This document shows, one piece after another, positions 1-8,078 of a DNA stretch of 64,000 bases. The stretch spans positions 114,955 through 178,954 of the forward strand of contig DATIPQ010000005.1 in NCBI GenBank assembly GCA_035471785.1, in the 5' to 3' direction. The DNA comes from Acidobacteriota bacterium. Its GTDB lineage: Bacteria; Acidobacteriota; UBA6911; RPQK01; DATIPO01. The notes beneath the pieces are model-generated. The model searched no databases and was not told the origin of the DNA. It saw nothing but the letters and a program-made list of their open reading frames with translations. Positions within the stretch are counted from its first letter, which is position 1. Each line of letters opens with the position of its first letter. A program made the translations under genes and the position numbers.

Positions 1-1530
1 CTTAACGGCGTGGGCACCAAGGCCGTCAACGCGCTTTCGGCTTCCTTCCTGGTGGAATCGATCCGCGACGGCAAGCTCAAGCGGGCCGAATTCCGCCGGG
101 GCGACCTGGTCAAGGAGTACCGTCCCGAGCCCAGCAAAGAGCGCCAGGGGACGCGCATCCGCTTCGTTCCCGACGCCTCGGTTTTCAAGGGATACAAGTT
201 CGATCCCCAACTGGTTGAAGAGCGCCTCTGGACCTACGCCTACCTCAACCAGGGACTCAAGCTCGACTTCAACGGCCAAGTCATCTCCAGCGACAAGGGG
301 CTCCGCGACCTGCTCCAGAACGAGGTCAAAGAGGGGGCTCTCTATCCCGTCATCCACGTCAAGGACGAGGAAATCGAGTACGCCCTGACCCACACCGAGA
401 ACTACGGCGAGTCCTACCAGTCTTTCGTCAACGGCCAGTACACCAGCGACGGCGGCACCCATCAGTCGGCCTTCCGCGAAGGCATCCTCAAGGCCGTCAA
501 GGAGTTCTTCAACAAAGACCTGGAGGCCGCCGACGTACGGGGAGGCGTGGCCGGAGCGGTCCTGGTGCGCATCCACGAGCCGGTCTTCGAGTCCCAGACC
601 AAGACCAAGCTGGGCAGCACCACGGTCACTCCCGAGGGCCCCACAGTGCGGGCGTGGCTGGTGGAATTCGTGCGCAGCACCCTGGTCAATCAACTCCACA
701 AGCAGCCCGAGACGGCCAAAAAGCTATGGGCCAAGATTCAGCGCAACGAGAAAGAGCGCCGCGACCTGGCGGGCATCAAGAAGCTGGCCAAGGAGCGCCA
801 GAAGAAAGCCAACGTCCACAACAAGAAACTGCGCGACTGCAAGCAGCACTTCAATGATCCCAAGAGCAAGCTGGGAGAACTCTCCCAGTTGTTCATCACC
901 GAAGGCGACAGCGCCTCGGGCAGCATCAACAAGGCCCGCAACCCGGAATTCCAAGCCGTCTTCTCCCTTAAGGGCAAGCCCCTCAATTGCTTCGGGATGT
1001 CGAAGAAGGTGGTTTACCAAAACGAAGAACTGAACCTGCTGCAGCACGCCCTGGGCATCGAGGACGACCTGGAGGATCTGCGCTACAACTACGTCATCAT
1101 CGCCACTGACGCCGACGTGGACGGCATGCATATCCGCCTCCTGCTGCTCACCTTCTTCCTGCAGTTCTTCCCCGAGTTGGTGCGCAAGGGGCATGTTTAC
1201 GTGCTGCAGACGCCCCTTTTCAGGGTGCGCAACAAGAAAGAGACCATCTACTGTTACAGCGAGGAAGAGAAGTCGCAGGCCCTCGACAAGCTGCGGGGCA
1301 AGCCCGAGATCACCCGCTTCAAGGGATTGGGCGAGATTTCGCCCCAGGAATTCACTCTCTTCCTCCGTCAGGAACTGCGCCTCGACCGAGTCAAGCTGCC
1401 CCAGGACATGCCCTCCATCAAGGAGCATCTGCGCTATTACATGGGTAAGAACACGCCTCAGCGCAAGGAATTCATCATGGAAAACCTGGTGACCGAGCCG
1501 GTTGACCTGGTGGGAGCCGAGGGCTCCTGA
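1..1530 (+). CDS. parE: DNA topoisomerase IV subunit B (5' end off window)
   Basis: ATPase/TOPRIM subunit of type IIA topoisomerase, which decatenates and relaxes chromosomes together with ParC. The reading frame is open from base 1, so the N-terminal part of the GHKL ATPase domain lies outside the window. What remains is the end of the ATPase domain, the transducer, then TOPRIM with EGDSASGSI, the LKGKPLN stretch and the metal-binding ATDADVDGMHIR, followed by the C-terminal FKGLGEI and YMGKNT motifs. The TOPRIM region, with RVRNKKETIYCYS, looks like Bacteroidetes-type ParE rather than enteric GyrB. parC starts 22 bases after the stop, so the two are probably cotranscribed. GyrB is the only serious alternative name. 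Confidence 0.9.
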   Translation, partial: LNGVGTKAVNALSASFLVESIRDGKLKRAEFRRGDLVKEYRPEPSKERQGTRIRFVPDASVFKGYKFDPQLVEERLWTYAYLNQGLKLDFNGQVISSDKGLRDLLQNEVKEGALYPVIHVKDEEIEYALTHTENYGESYQSFVNGQYTSDGGTHQSAFREGILKAVKEFFNKDLEAADVRGGVAGAVLVRIHEPVFESQTKTKLGSTTVTPEGPTVRAWLVEFVRSTLVNQLHKQPETAKKLWAKIQRNEKERRDLAGIKKLAKERQKKANVHNKKLRDCKQHFNDPKSKLGELSQLFITEGDSASGSINKARNPEFQAVFSLKGKPLNCFGMSKKVVYQNEELNLLQHALGIEDDLEDLRYNYVIIATDADVDGMHIRLLLLTFFLQFFPELVRKGHVYVLQTPLFRVRNKKETIYCYSEEEKSQALDKLRGKPEITRFKGLGEISPQEFTLFLRQELRLDRVKLPQDMPSIKEHLRYYMGKNTPQRKEFIMENLVTEPVDLVGAEGS

Positions 1531-1552
1531 GGCTGGCCCCGAGATCCCGTCC

Positions 1553-3670
1553 ATGGCCAAGAAAAAACAGACCCAGCCCGTTCCCGAGTTGCCCCAGCCG
1601 CGGGAGGACTTGCGCGTCCCCGAGACCTACGAGGGCTACTTTCTGCAGTACGCCTCCTACGTCATCACCGACCGCGCCATTCCCGATCTGGCCGACGGAC
1701 TCAAGCCGGTTCAGCGGCGCATTCTCCATTCCCTCTTCGAGAACGAAGACGGACGCTACAACAAGGTGGCCAATATCGTGGGTCACTGCATGAAGTATCA
1801 CCCCCATGGCGACGCTTCCATCTACGCGGCCCTGGTGGGAATGGGGCAGCGCGGATTGCTCATCGACACTCAAGGCAACTGGGGCGATCCGGTGACCAAC
1901 GATCCCGCCGCCGCCGCCCGCTACATCGAAGCCCGCCTGACCCCCTTCGCCAAGGAAGTGGTCTTCGCGCCCCATCTCACCGACTACCAGCGCTCTTATG
2001 ACGGACGCAACAAGGAGCCCGTGTGCCTTCCCGTGCGCTTTCCGCTGCTTCTGGCCAGCGGGACCGAAGGCATCGCCGTAGGACTCTCGACCCGCATCCT
2101 GCCCCACAACTTCATCGAACTGCTGGAAGCCCAGAAGGCCTGCCTGCGCGGCCAGGATTTCCAGGTCTTTCCCGACTTCCCCACCGGCGGCCTGGCCGAC
2201 GTGTCGGCCTACCAGGACGGAGCTCCCGGTTCCCGCGTACGGGTCAGAGCCCGCATGGAGGAAGGCCCCGGAAAAGCCATCGTCATCCGCGAGATCCCCT
2301 ACGGAACCACCACCGAAGCTTTGATCGACTCCATCCTGGCGGCCAACGACAAGGGCAAGATCAAAGTCTCCAAGGTGGATGACAATACCGCCGCTGATGT
2401 CGAGATCGTGGTTACTTTCCAGCGCGGATATGACATGGACAAGGCCATCGACGCGCTCTACGCCTTCACCGAATGCGAAACCGCGCTGACCTCCTACTGC
2501 AACGTCATTTTCGAAGGCAAGCCGCGCACCATGACGGTTTCGGAGATGCTGACCGAGAACGCCGAGCGGACGCGGGCCTTGCTGCGCCGCGACCTGGACG
2601 TACAGCGGGAACGGCTGGAGGTGCGATGGCACCACAAGAGCCTGGTGCAGATCTTCGTCGAAAACCGCATCTACCTGCGCATCGAAAAGTGCAAGACCTG
2701 GGAGTCGGTGCTGGAAGAGATCGACAAGGGACTGGAACCCCACAGGGACAAGCTTCGGCGCCAAGTCACCCGCGATGACCTGGAGATGCTTACCGAGGTC
2801 AAGATCCGGCGTATCAGCGCCTGGGACGCCGAAAAGGCCCGCGAAGAGTTGCTGGCCATCGACGAGGAACTCGAGCAGGTCAAGAAGCACCTGCGCAACG
2901 TGACCCAATACACGATCGACTACTTCGATCACCTGCTGGAGAAATACGGTCAGGGACGGGAGCGCAAGACCGCGCTGGAGAGTTTCGAGACCGTTCAGGC
3001 GGTGGAAGTCGTAGAGCGGTTGGAAAAACTCTATGTCGACCGCAAGGGCGGATTCATCGGAACCGACATGAAAGGCCAGGAGGAGGTGGGGCCCTGCGCC
3101 AACCTCGACGACGTGATGGCGGTGCTCGAAGACGGCTCGCTGATCATCTCCAAGGTTGCGGCCAGGAAATACGTGGGCGAAAGCATCCTTCACGTACAGG
3201 TTTTCACGCCTGAAGACAAGGACAAGGTGTTCAACATGGTCTACTTCGACCCCAAGTCGGGCAACACCTACCTGAAGCGCTTCACCACTGGAGGCGTCAC
3301 CCGCGACCGGGTCTACCCTCTGGGCAAGAGCAAGAAATCCCAGGTGCTCTTCTTCGCGCCTGCCGAAGAGAGCCGCTACCTCTTCATCAAGCTGAAGAAG
3401 AAGCCCCGCATCAAGACCGAACTCTACGAAGATTTCGAAGAATACCTGGTCAAGGGCCGAGGAGCCGCCGGCAACATCGTCACCAAGCACGCTCCCCTGC
3501 GCGCCGAGGCCATCACCGAGCGCATCTACTGCAACCGCACGGGCGCCGATCCCGAGGAGTTGGCCGAACTCACCGAAGAAGAGGACGCTTCTCAGGACGG
3601 CGACGAGGAATCCCCCGCCAAACCGCCCTCAAAGGACCAAAAGAAGCTCTTCGACGATGATGGTGACTAG
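1553..3670 (+). CDS. parC: DNA topoisomerase IV subunit A
   Basis: DNA cleavage-rejoining subunit of topoisomerase IV. From the chosen ATG (MAKKKQ...) it has 705 residues; an in-frame ATG 51 bases upstream lies inside parE and is less likely. The winged-helix/tower core is plain: ASYVITDRAIPDLADGLKPV near residue 35, the YHPHGD motif near 82, and the catalytic tyrosine at about Y124 in AARYIEARL. A long coiled-coil tower follows (about 330-470), then a short C-terminal region with only a weak beta-pinwheel and an acidic tail. It is shorter than most GyrA (about 800-900), which fits a ParC role. Its TAG stop overlaps the TAG of the convergent mscS gene in a shared CTAG. Confidence 0.88.
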   Translation: MAKKKQTQPVPELPQPREDLRVPETYEGYFLQYASYVITDRAIPDLADGLKPVQRRILHSLFENEDGRYNKVANIVGHCMKYHPHGDASIYAALVGMGQRGLLIDTQGNWGDPVTNDPAAAARYIEARLTPFAKEVVFAPHLTDYQRSYDGRNKEPVCLPVRFPLLLASGTEGIAVGLSTRILPHNFIELLEAQKACLRGQDFQVFPDFPTGGLADVSAYQDGAPGSRVRVRARMEEGPGKAIVIREIPYGTTTEALIDSILAANDKGKIKVSKVDDNTAADVEIVVTFQRGYDMDKAIDALYAFTECETALTSYCNVIFEGKPRTMTVSEMLTENAERTRALLRRDLDVQRERLEVRWHHKSLVQIFVENRIYLRIEKCKTWESVLEEIDKGLEPHRDKLRRQVTRDDLEMLTEVKIRRISAWDAEKAREELLAIDEELEQVKKHLRNVTQYTIDYFDHLLEKYGQGRERKTALESFETVQAVEVVERLEKLYVDRKGGFIGTDMKGQEEVGPCANLDDVMAVLEDGSLIISKVAARKYVGESILHVQVFTPEDKDKVFNMVYFDPKSGNTYLKRFTTGGVTRDRVYPLGKSKKSQVLFFAPAEESRYLFIKLKKKPRIKTELYEDFEEYLVKGRGAAGNIVTKHAPLRAEAITERIYCNRTGADPEELAELTEEEDASQDGDEESPAKPPSKDQKKLFDDDGD

Positions 3671-4557
3671 GCCTGCTGGGGCTGATCGGCGATCACTTCA
3701 CGCAGGGGCTTGAGTCCGTCCGAAGTGCGGATATGCAGGTCCCTCTGCGGAAAGGGAATCTCGATGTCGGCTTGGCGGAAAGCCTCGTCGATGGCGAAGT
3801 TGAGGTCGCTGGTAATGCGGAAATGACCGCTGGGCTGATCGGTCCAGGCGTGCAATTGAAAGTTGAGCGAGGAATCGCCGAATTCGGCGAATCGCACTTG
3901 CGGTTGAGGTTGCGCCAGCACCTCCTCGTTCTGCTCGGCCACCTCCAGCAGGATGTCCTTGACCTGGGACGTATCGCTGCCGTAAGCCACGCCGACCGGG
4001 ACGCGCAGGCGCACCCGTTCGTCGCGGTGCGACCAGTTGATGACGGCGTCGTCGGTCAAGTCGGAATTGGGGACGATGACCGCGATGTTGTCGTTGGTGA
4101 GCACGCGGGTCACGCGGAAGTTGATGGAATCGACGCGGCCGCGCACGTCGTCCTCAGTGGTGATGTAGTCGTTGACTCTGACAGGGCGCTCCAGCAGCAG
4201 CACCAGGCCGGATACAAAGTCGGCCACCACGTCCTGCAGGCCGAATCCGATGCCGATGCCGAGAGTACCGGCGACCACCATCAGGGCGGTCAGTTCGATT
4301 CCCAGGGCCTGAAGTCCGACCATCAACCCCACCACCCAGACCACGTACTGGGACAAACGGGCCAGGGTATAGCGGGGTCCTTCGTCGATCTTGGAGAAGC
4401 GTCTTCGGATCAGTCCCTTGACGAAGCTGCCCAGGAAGACGGTCAAGACCAGAGTCAACAGGAAGACGGCCAGTCCGCCCACGGTGATCTGGTTGCCGCT
4501 GACTGTGAAGAGTTGGAAGTTGCCCACCGATTGAATCGACTGAATCCATTCTTGCAT
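3667..4557 (-). CDS. MscS-family mechanosensitive channel
   Basis: Small-conductance mechanosensitive channel of the inner membrane, which releases solutes on hypo-osmotic shock. The 296 residues hold an N-terminal membrane segment (about 25-50), two more (about 68-110), then the glycine/alanine-rich pore helix with GTLGIGIGFGLQDVVADFVSG, followed by the beta domain (RPVRVNDYI ... VIVPNSDL) and a C-terminal alpha/beta domain. This is the core MscS layout without the large extra N-terminal domain of the MscK/YbdG types. A purine-rich site (AAAGGAA) precedes the ATG. The gene ends tail-to-tail with parC and shares four bases with it, so there is no room for a terminator between them. Confidence 0.88.
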   Translation of the reverse strand: MQEWIQSIQSVGNFQLFTVSGNQITVGGLAVFLLTLVLTVFLGSFVKGLIRRRFSKIDEGPRYTLARLSQYVVWVVGLMVGLQALGIELTALMVVAGTLGIGIGFGLQDVVADFVSGLVLLLERPVRVNDYITTEDDVRGRVDSINFRVTRVLTNDNIAVIVPNSDLTDDAVINWSHRDERVRLRVPVGVAYGSDTSQVKDILLEVAEQNEEVLAQPQPQVRFAEFGDSSLNFQLHAWTDQPSGHFRITSDLNFAIDEAFRQADIEIPFPQRDLHIRTSDGLKPLREVIADQPQQA

Positions 4558-4690
4558 GAAGGAAGTTCCTTTCTATTTTCAACCCGGAAGCGGCCGCACA
4601 GAGCCATTCTACGCAACACCGGTGCCAGGTCTGGCAGGCTATTAGGCGCCATTTTTCCGCCGTCCCGGCGCCAGGGTGGGGTGGATTTCT

Positions 4691-4709
4691 CTAGGGAAGG
4701 TTTCCCTAG
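4691..4709. promoter_or_regulatory. Perfect 8-bp dyad between divergent genes
   Basis: CTAGGGAA, three bases GGT, then TTCCCTAG: a perfect inverted repeat. It sits about midway in the roughly 285-base spacer between mscS (leftward) and the small coiled-coil gene (rightward). A homodimeric regulator site is the simplest reading; a short hairpin is the alternative. Nothing in the sequence names the regulator. Confidence 0.35.
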
Positions 4710-4842
4710 TTCCTCTCTGATCTGAAGGCGGCCTGGGGCAGGCCTGCCTTGCAAGAGTGGAACGTGCCTTGCTTTCTTGAAGAAAGCGACGGTTGCTCTC
4801 TGCCTCGGGGAATCCTGTTGCGGAGGCGCCCACGGAGGGACC

Positions 4843-5127
4843 ATGGACCGAGTCAGCGAATACATCAGAGCGAAAAATGCCCGCCTGGATGAATGGGAGG
4901 AAGACATCGCCCGCATGAAGAAGGAGGCAGGCGAGGAGGGAGTCGAGCGGCGCGTTCGAGCTCAGATCGACTCCTTGGAACGGCGAGAACGAGCCGTTCG
5001 CGACATGGTCGAGTCCTTGAGAGAAGTCAGTGACGAAGAGGTCAAGGCTGTGAGATCCGGAGTCGAACAAGCCTGGAGCCAGCTTCGTGAATCCTTGCAG
5101 GAGGCCTCTCGCACCCTTTCCGATTAG
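4843..5127 (+). CDS. Small charged coiled-coil protein
   Basis: Hypothetical protein of 94 residues, rich in Glu, Arg and Lys, with heptad-like spacing through almost its whole length, so probably one or two long helices. No signal peptide, cysteine pair or known motif is visible. An ATG 66 bases upstream is in frame, but the chosen ATG has GGAGGG just before it and the extra upstream residues look non-coding. It lies alone between mscS and a sigma-54 activator, and its own stop is 62 bases before the next start. Function unknown. Confidence 0.6.
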   Translation: MDRVSEYIRAKNARLDEWEEDIARMKKEAGEEGVERRVRAQIDSLERRERAVRDMVESLREVSDEEVKAVRSGVEQAWSQLRESLQEASRTLSD

Positions 5128-5152
5128 CCTCTCCGCCATCTCGGGAGGCTGT

Positions 5153-5182
5153 TTATTCAAGACGCGCTCAGTCCGGTATAGT
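5153..5182 (+). promoter_or_regulatory. Candidate promoter giving a near-leaderless mRNA
   Basis: A good -10 box TATAGT (5177-5182) is preceded by a weak -35-like TTATTC with 18-base spacing. The -10 ends only seven bases before the ATG of the downstream activator, which has no Shine-Dalgarno sequence. Transcription would begin at or next to the start codon. Confidence 0.4.
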
Positions 5183-5189
5183 ACGCTCG

Positions 5190-6557
5190 ATGGCCAAACT
5201 TCGAGTCTTGATCGCCGAGCCTGAAAACTCGTTGGCGCACGAGTTGGAGAAAAAGATCGGAATGTGGGGCTACTCCGTGCGCGCAGTCGATTCGTCACAA
5301 GCCTTGGAGAAGGCCCTGCAAGCTTTTTCACCCGACATCGTGATGATTCGCCGCCAGTTTTCGGGCTGGCCACCTGGAAGATTGATCGAGGAGGCAGGCT
5401 CGGGGCTGCAGAAGCGCCGGTCGGTGGTGGTCCTGACCGAGGAGGACCATATCGATGACGCCGTGGAAACCGTCAAAGCCGGGGCCGCCGACTACGTCGT
5501 GCTTCCGGTCGATTGGGACCCCTTGCGCGATCAGTTGGAGCGGGTGGGCAAGGAAATCGAGTTGCGCCAATCGGTGGCTCGTCTCGCTTCCAAACTGGGA
5601 CCGCAGACCCTCTTCGGACCTTTCGTGGGCGCCAGCAAGGCCATGCGCGAGGTCTACGACTTGGTCAAGGTCCTGGCCGCCAACGACACCTCGGTGCTCA
5701 TCACGGGAGAGAGCGGGACGGGAAAAGAACTGGTGGCTCAGACCATTCACAAGATGAGCGCCCGCAGCGAAGGGCCATTGATCACCATCAATTGCGCAGC
5801 CTTCCCGCGGGATCTGATCGAGAGTCAGATTTTCGGTCACGTGAAAGGAGCCTTCACGGGAGCCAACGAATCCCGGGCCGGCTGTTTCGAGATGGCTGAC
5901 GGAGGCATTCTCTTCCTCGACGAGATTGCTGAGATGCCGACATCCCTTCAGCCCAAGCTCCTGCGGGTGCTGGAGACAGGGCGCGTCCGCAGGCTGGGGG
6001 GCAAGAAGGAGAAGAGCTTCGACGTGCGGCTCCTGGCCGCCACCAACCGTCCCGTCAAGAAAGTGCTCAAAGAGGGTCGTCTGCGCGAAGACCTCTTTTT
6101 CCGCATCAATGTCTTCAACGTCCATCTCCCTCCGCTTCGCAGGCGCAAAGGCGATATCGCGCTGCTGGCTCAGTTCTTCGTCCAGGGCTTCAACCGCAAA
6201 CACGGCTTCCAGGTCGAAGGACTCGACGGCGACACCTTGCGCCGCTTGAAGCATCATGACTGGCCCGGCAACGTCAGGGAGCTGAAAAACGTCGTCGAAA
6301 GAGCCGTGGTCATGACCCGCCGCGGATTCATCCAGCCGTCACAACTCCCGCCCGCCTTGCGCGGAGCGCTCTCCTCCGGTCGGGACGAGAGCGAAGATGC
6401 GGCGGTCATTCCGGTGGGAACTACGCTGGCCGACGCAGAAAAGGAGGTCCTGCGCAAGACCTTGGCCAAGACGGGCGGCAACAAGAGCGAGACCGCCCGC
6501 ATCTTGCAGGTCGACGTCAAGACCGTCCGCAGCAAGATCAAGAAATACGGCCTCTAG
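5190..6557 (+). CDS. NtrC-type sigma-54 activator with degenerate receiver
   Basis: Transcription activator for sigma-54 RNA polymerase, 455 residues: receiver-like domain (1-120), AAA+ domain (about 145-385) and C-terminal Fis-type helix-turn-helix (about 415-455, TGGNKSETARIL). Walker A GESGTGKE is at 173-180, the sigma-54 loop GAFTGA at 220-225, Walker B ILFLDE at 240-245, and the arginine fingers follow LREDLFFRINVF. The oddity is in the receiver: the phosphoacceptor aspartate is replaced by Arg (about R54, in DIVMIRRQF), the N-terminal acidic pair is reduced to AEPE, and the conserved lysine is Leu (about L105). It is therefore probably controlled by ligand or protein contact rather than phosphorylation. 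No partner kinase is adjacent. Confidence 0.9.
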   Translation: MAKLRVLIAEPENSLAHELEKKIGMWGYSVRAVDSSQALEKALQAFSPDIVMIRRQFSGWPPGRLIEEAGSGLQKRRSVVVLTEEDHIDDAVETVKAGAADYVVLPVDWDPLRDQLERVGKEIELRQSVARLASKLGPQTLFGPFVGASKAMREVYDLVKVLAANDTSVLITGESGTGKELVAQTIHKMSARSEGPLITINCAAFPRDLIESQIFGHVKGAFTGANESRAGCFEMADGGILFLDEIAEMPTSLQPKLLRVLETGRVRRLGGKKEKSFDVRLLAATNRPVKKVLKEGRLREDLFFRINVFNVHLPPLRRRKGDIALLAQFFVQGFNRKHGFQVEGLDGDTLRRLKHHDWPGNVRELKNVVERAVVMTRRGFIQPSQLPPALRGALSSGRDESEDAAVIPVGTTLADAEKEVLRKTLAKTGGNKSETARILQVDVKTVRSKIKKYGL

Positions 6558-6759
6558 CGGCTCGTCATGGTGGAATTCCTGGCTAGGGAATCTCGCCCCC
6601 GTTCGGGGTCCCGCTCGAAGCTCCGCCGCCATCTCCCCTCCCTGAGCCGCACCTCACGGGCCCCCCGCGGCTAATCGCCCTAACGGGAGCTGTTTGGCAT
6701 CGTCTTTGCATTTCTCTTGGTTGAAGGAAAATAAACATCTTAAAGGGAGATCAACAGCT

Positions 6760-7221
6760 ATGACGACTATGACCAAGACCCCAGAGAGAACCCAAACCGC
6801 CACCCAGGCCAACCTGCGACCCCTGATCGACGGCCTCAATGAAGCCCTCAACCGCGAGGTGACGACTTTCTTGCGCTACATGCTGCAGGCATCCGTTTTG
6901 AAGGGAGTGGAATGGGCGCCTTTGCGCAGCCTCTATGAAGAGGAGGTCAGCGACGAAAGGGGCCACGCCCAGTACTTGGCCAACAAAATCGTCATGCTGG
7001 GCAGCAAGCCTCGACTTGACGTCGACGTCGCCGAAGTCAAGACTGATCCTCGTGCCATGATCGAATTCGACATCGAGCAGGAGCAGGAGGACGTCAAGGG
7101 CTACAAAAGGCTGGCCAAGTTGGCCGAGGAGTTAGGCTTTATCGAACTTCAACTCAAAATGGAAGACCTGGCCGCCGACGAGTCGCGCCACGCCGAAGAA
7201 CTGCAGCGGCTGCTGGGATGA
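6760..7221 (+). CDS. Bacterioferritin-like diiron protein
   Basis: Ferritin-superfamily four-helix-bundle protein of 153 residues, probably for iron storage or oxidation. Diiron ligands can be placed: E33 (NREV), E66 and H69 (DERGH), one of the glutamates in EFDIEQEQED (about 106-110), and E141 with H144 (DESRH). The chosen ATG follows AAAGGGAGA with nine-base spacing; an in-frame ATG 66 bases upstream would add a leader unlike the family. No haem-ligand methionine can be assigned with confidence, so Dps- or rubrerythrin-like subfamilies are not excluded. The neighbours give no operon partner apart from a proline-rich mini-gene 33 bases downstream. Confidence 0.8.
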   Translation: MTTMTKTPERTQTATQANLRPLIDGLNEALNREVTTFLRYMLQASVLKGVEWAPLRSLYEEEVSDERGHAQYLANKIVMLGSKPRLDVDVAEVKTDPRAMIEFDIEQEQEDVKGYKRLAKLAEELGFIELQLKMEDLAADESRHAEELQRLLG

Positions 7222-7254
7222 CCGCTTCCACCCCCATCTGACCTGGGAGGGCGT

Positions 7255-7464
7255 TTGGCAACATTCATACGAGCACAACAACCTGGCCGGCGGCGGCCGC
7301 CTCCCGTGCGGCCCCCGCGGCCTGAGCCTCCCGAGGAGCCGCCGGAACCTCCCGGCTCTCCTCCGCGTAAGCCCCCGATAAAGAATCCCCCGGGGCCGCC
7401 CTCGCCCGGACATCCTCCGGGCGGGGACCGCCCCCCCATCAAGGAGCCTCCCGTTCAAGGGTGA
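7255..7464 (+). CDS. Proline-rich mini-protein (tentative)
   Basis: Possible 69-residue protein starting at TTG, with GGGAGG four bases upstream. About 40 percent of residues are proline, in PPxP and EPP runs mixed with Arg, Lys and Glu. No signal peptide or membrane segment is seen. It could be a real small protein that binds polyproline-recognising partners, or chance translation of GC-rich spacer. The ribosome site and its position just after the ferritin gene favour it modestly. Confidence 0.35.
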   Translation: MATFIRAQQPGRRRPPPVRPPRPEPPEEPPEPPGSPPRKPPIKNPPGPPSPGHPPGGDRPPIKEPPVQG

Positions 7465-7512
7465 ATGAGGGGCATAGGCAGATCCTAACCTTGGTCTGCG
7501 GGCGAAACGATT

Positions 7513-7974
7513 ATGGACTTTTCCAAGTTCCTGGTAGCGCCCGATTTGGAGCATGTGATTCAGATCGGGCTTGCTTACATTCTGGCTCTTCCGATCGGCT
7601 GGGACCGCGAAGAATCGGCTCGCGGAGTCGGCCTGCGCACCTTTCCCCTGGTGGCAGTGGCCAGTTGCGCCTTTGTCATTATCGGACAGGTGGCCTTGCA
7701 GGGCGGCGACGCCCAAGACAAGATCTTGGCCGGTTTGATGACCGGCATCGGCTTCATCGGAGGCGGTGCCATTCTGCGCAACGACAACAGCGTCGCCGGC
7801 ACTTCCACCGCCGCCAGCATTTGGATCACGGGTGCCATCGGGGCTGCGGTGGCCTGGCATCTCTATCCCATCGCCGTCTTGCTGACGGCTCTCGATTTCC
7901 TGACGCTGCGCTATTTCGGCGGATTGAAGCAGAATATCGGGGAAAATGCCGAAGAAGAGCATGAGAGCAAATAG
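7513..7974 (+). CDS. MgtC/SapB-family membrane protein
   Basis: Inner-membrane protein of 153 residues in the MgtC/SapB family. The family core is clear: a hydrophobic segment ending LPIGWDREESARGVGLRTF (about 27-46), a second segment, then LTGIGFIGGG-type text (here MTGIGFIGGGAILR, about 76-89), GTSTAASIWITGAIG and a final membrane helix. The length equals the membrane part of MgtC, and the C-terminal cytosolic ACT-like domain is absent, as in SapB-type short members. MgtC homologues modulate ATP synthase and help growth at low magnesium, but that role is not shown here. Confidence 0.85.
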   Translation: MDFSKFLVAPDLEHVIQIGLAYILALPIGWDREESARGVGLRTFPLVAVASCAFVIIGQVALQGGDAQDKILAGLMTGIGFIGGGAILRNDNSVAGTSTAASIWITGAIGAAVAWHLYPIAVLLTALDFLTLRYFGGLKQNIGENAEEEHESK

Positions 7975-8078
7975 GAACGGTTCTCTCGTCAGGAGCGTTC
8001 AAGGCGAATAGAAGCCGCCCCGCTTCGTAGTAGAATAGCGCTTTGGAAATAATGTCCCTCGTCGCTTAGGAGAATGAC

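Noticed and set aside
1475-3490. 671-codon minus-strand frame
   Set aside because: Complementary to parC, whose catalytic motifs are complete.
6597-6608. CCCCG-TT-CGGGG as terminator after the sigma-54 activator
   Set aside because: A five-base stem with a two-base loop cannot form a stable hairpin, and no T-run follows.
7149-7442. Glycine-rich 97-residue minus-strand ORF
   Set aside because: Antisense of the proline-rich frame; no start site or motif, composition follows from GC-rich complement.
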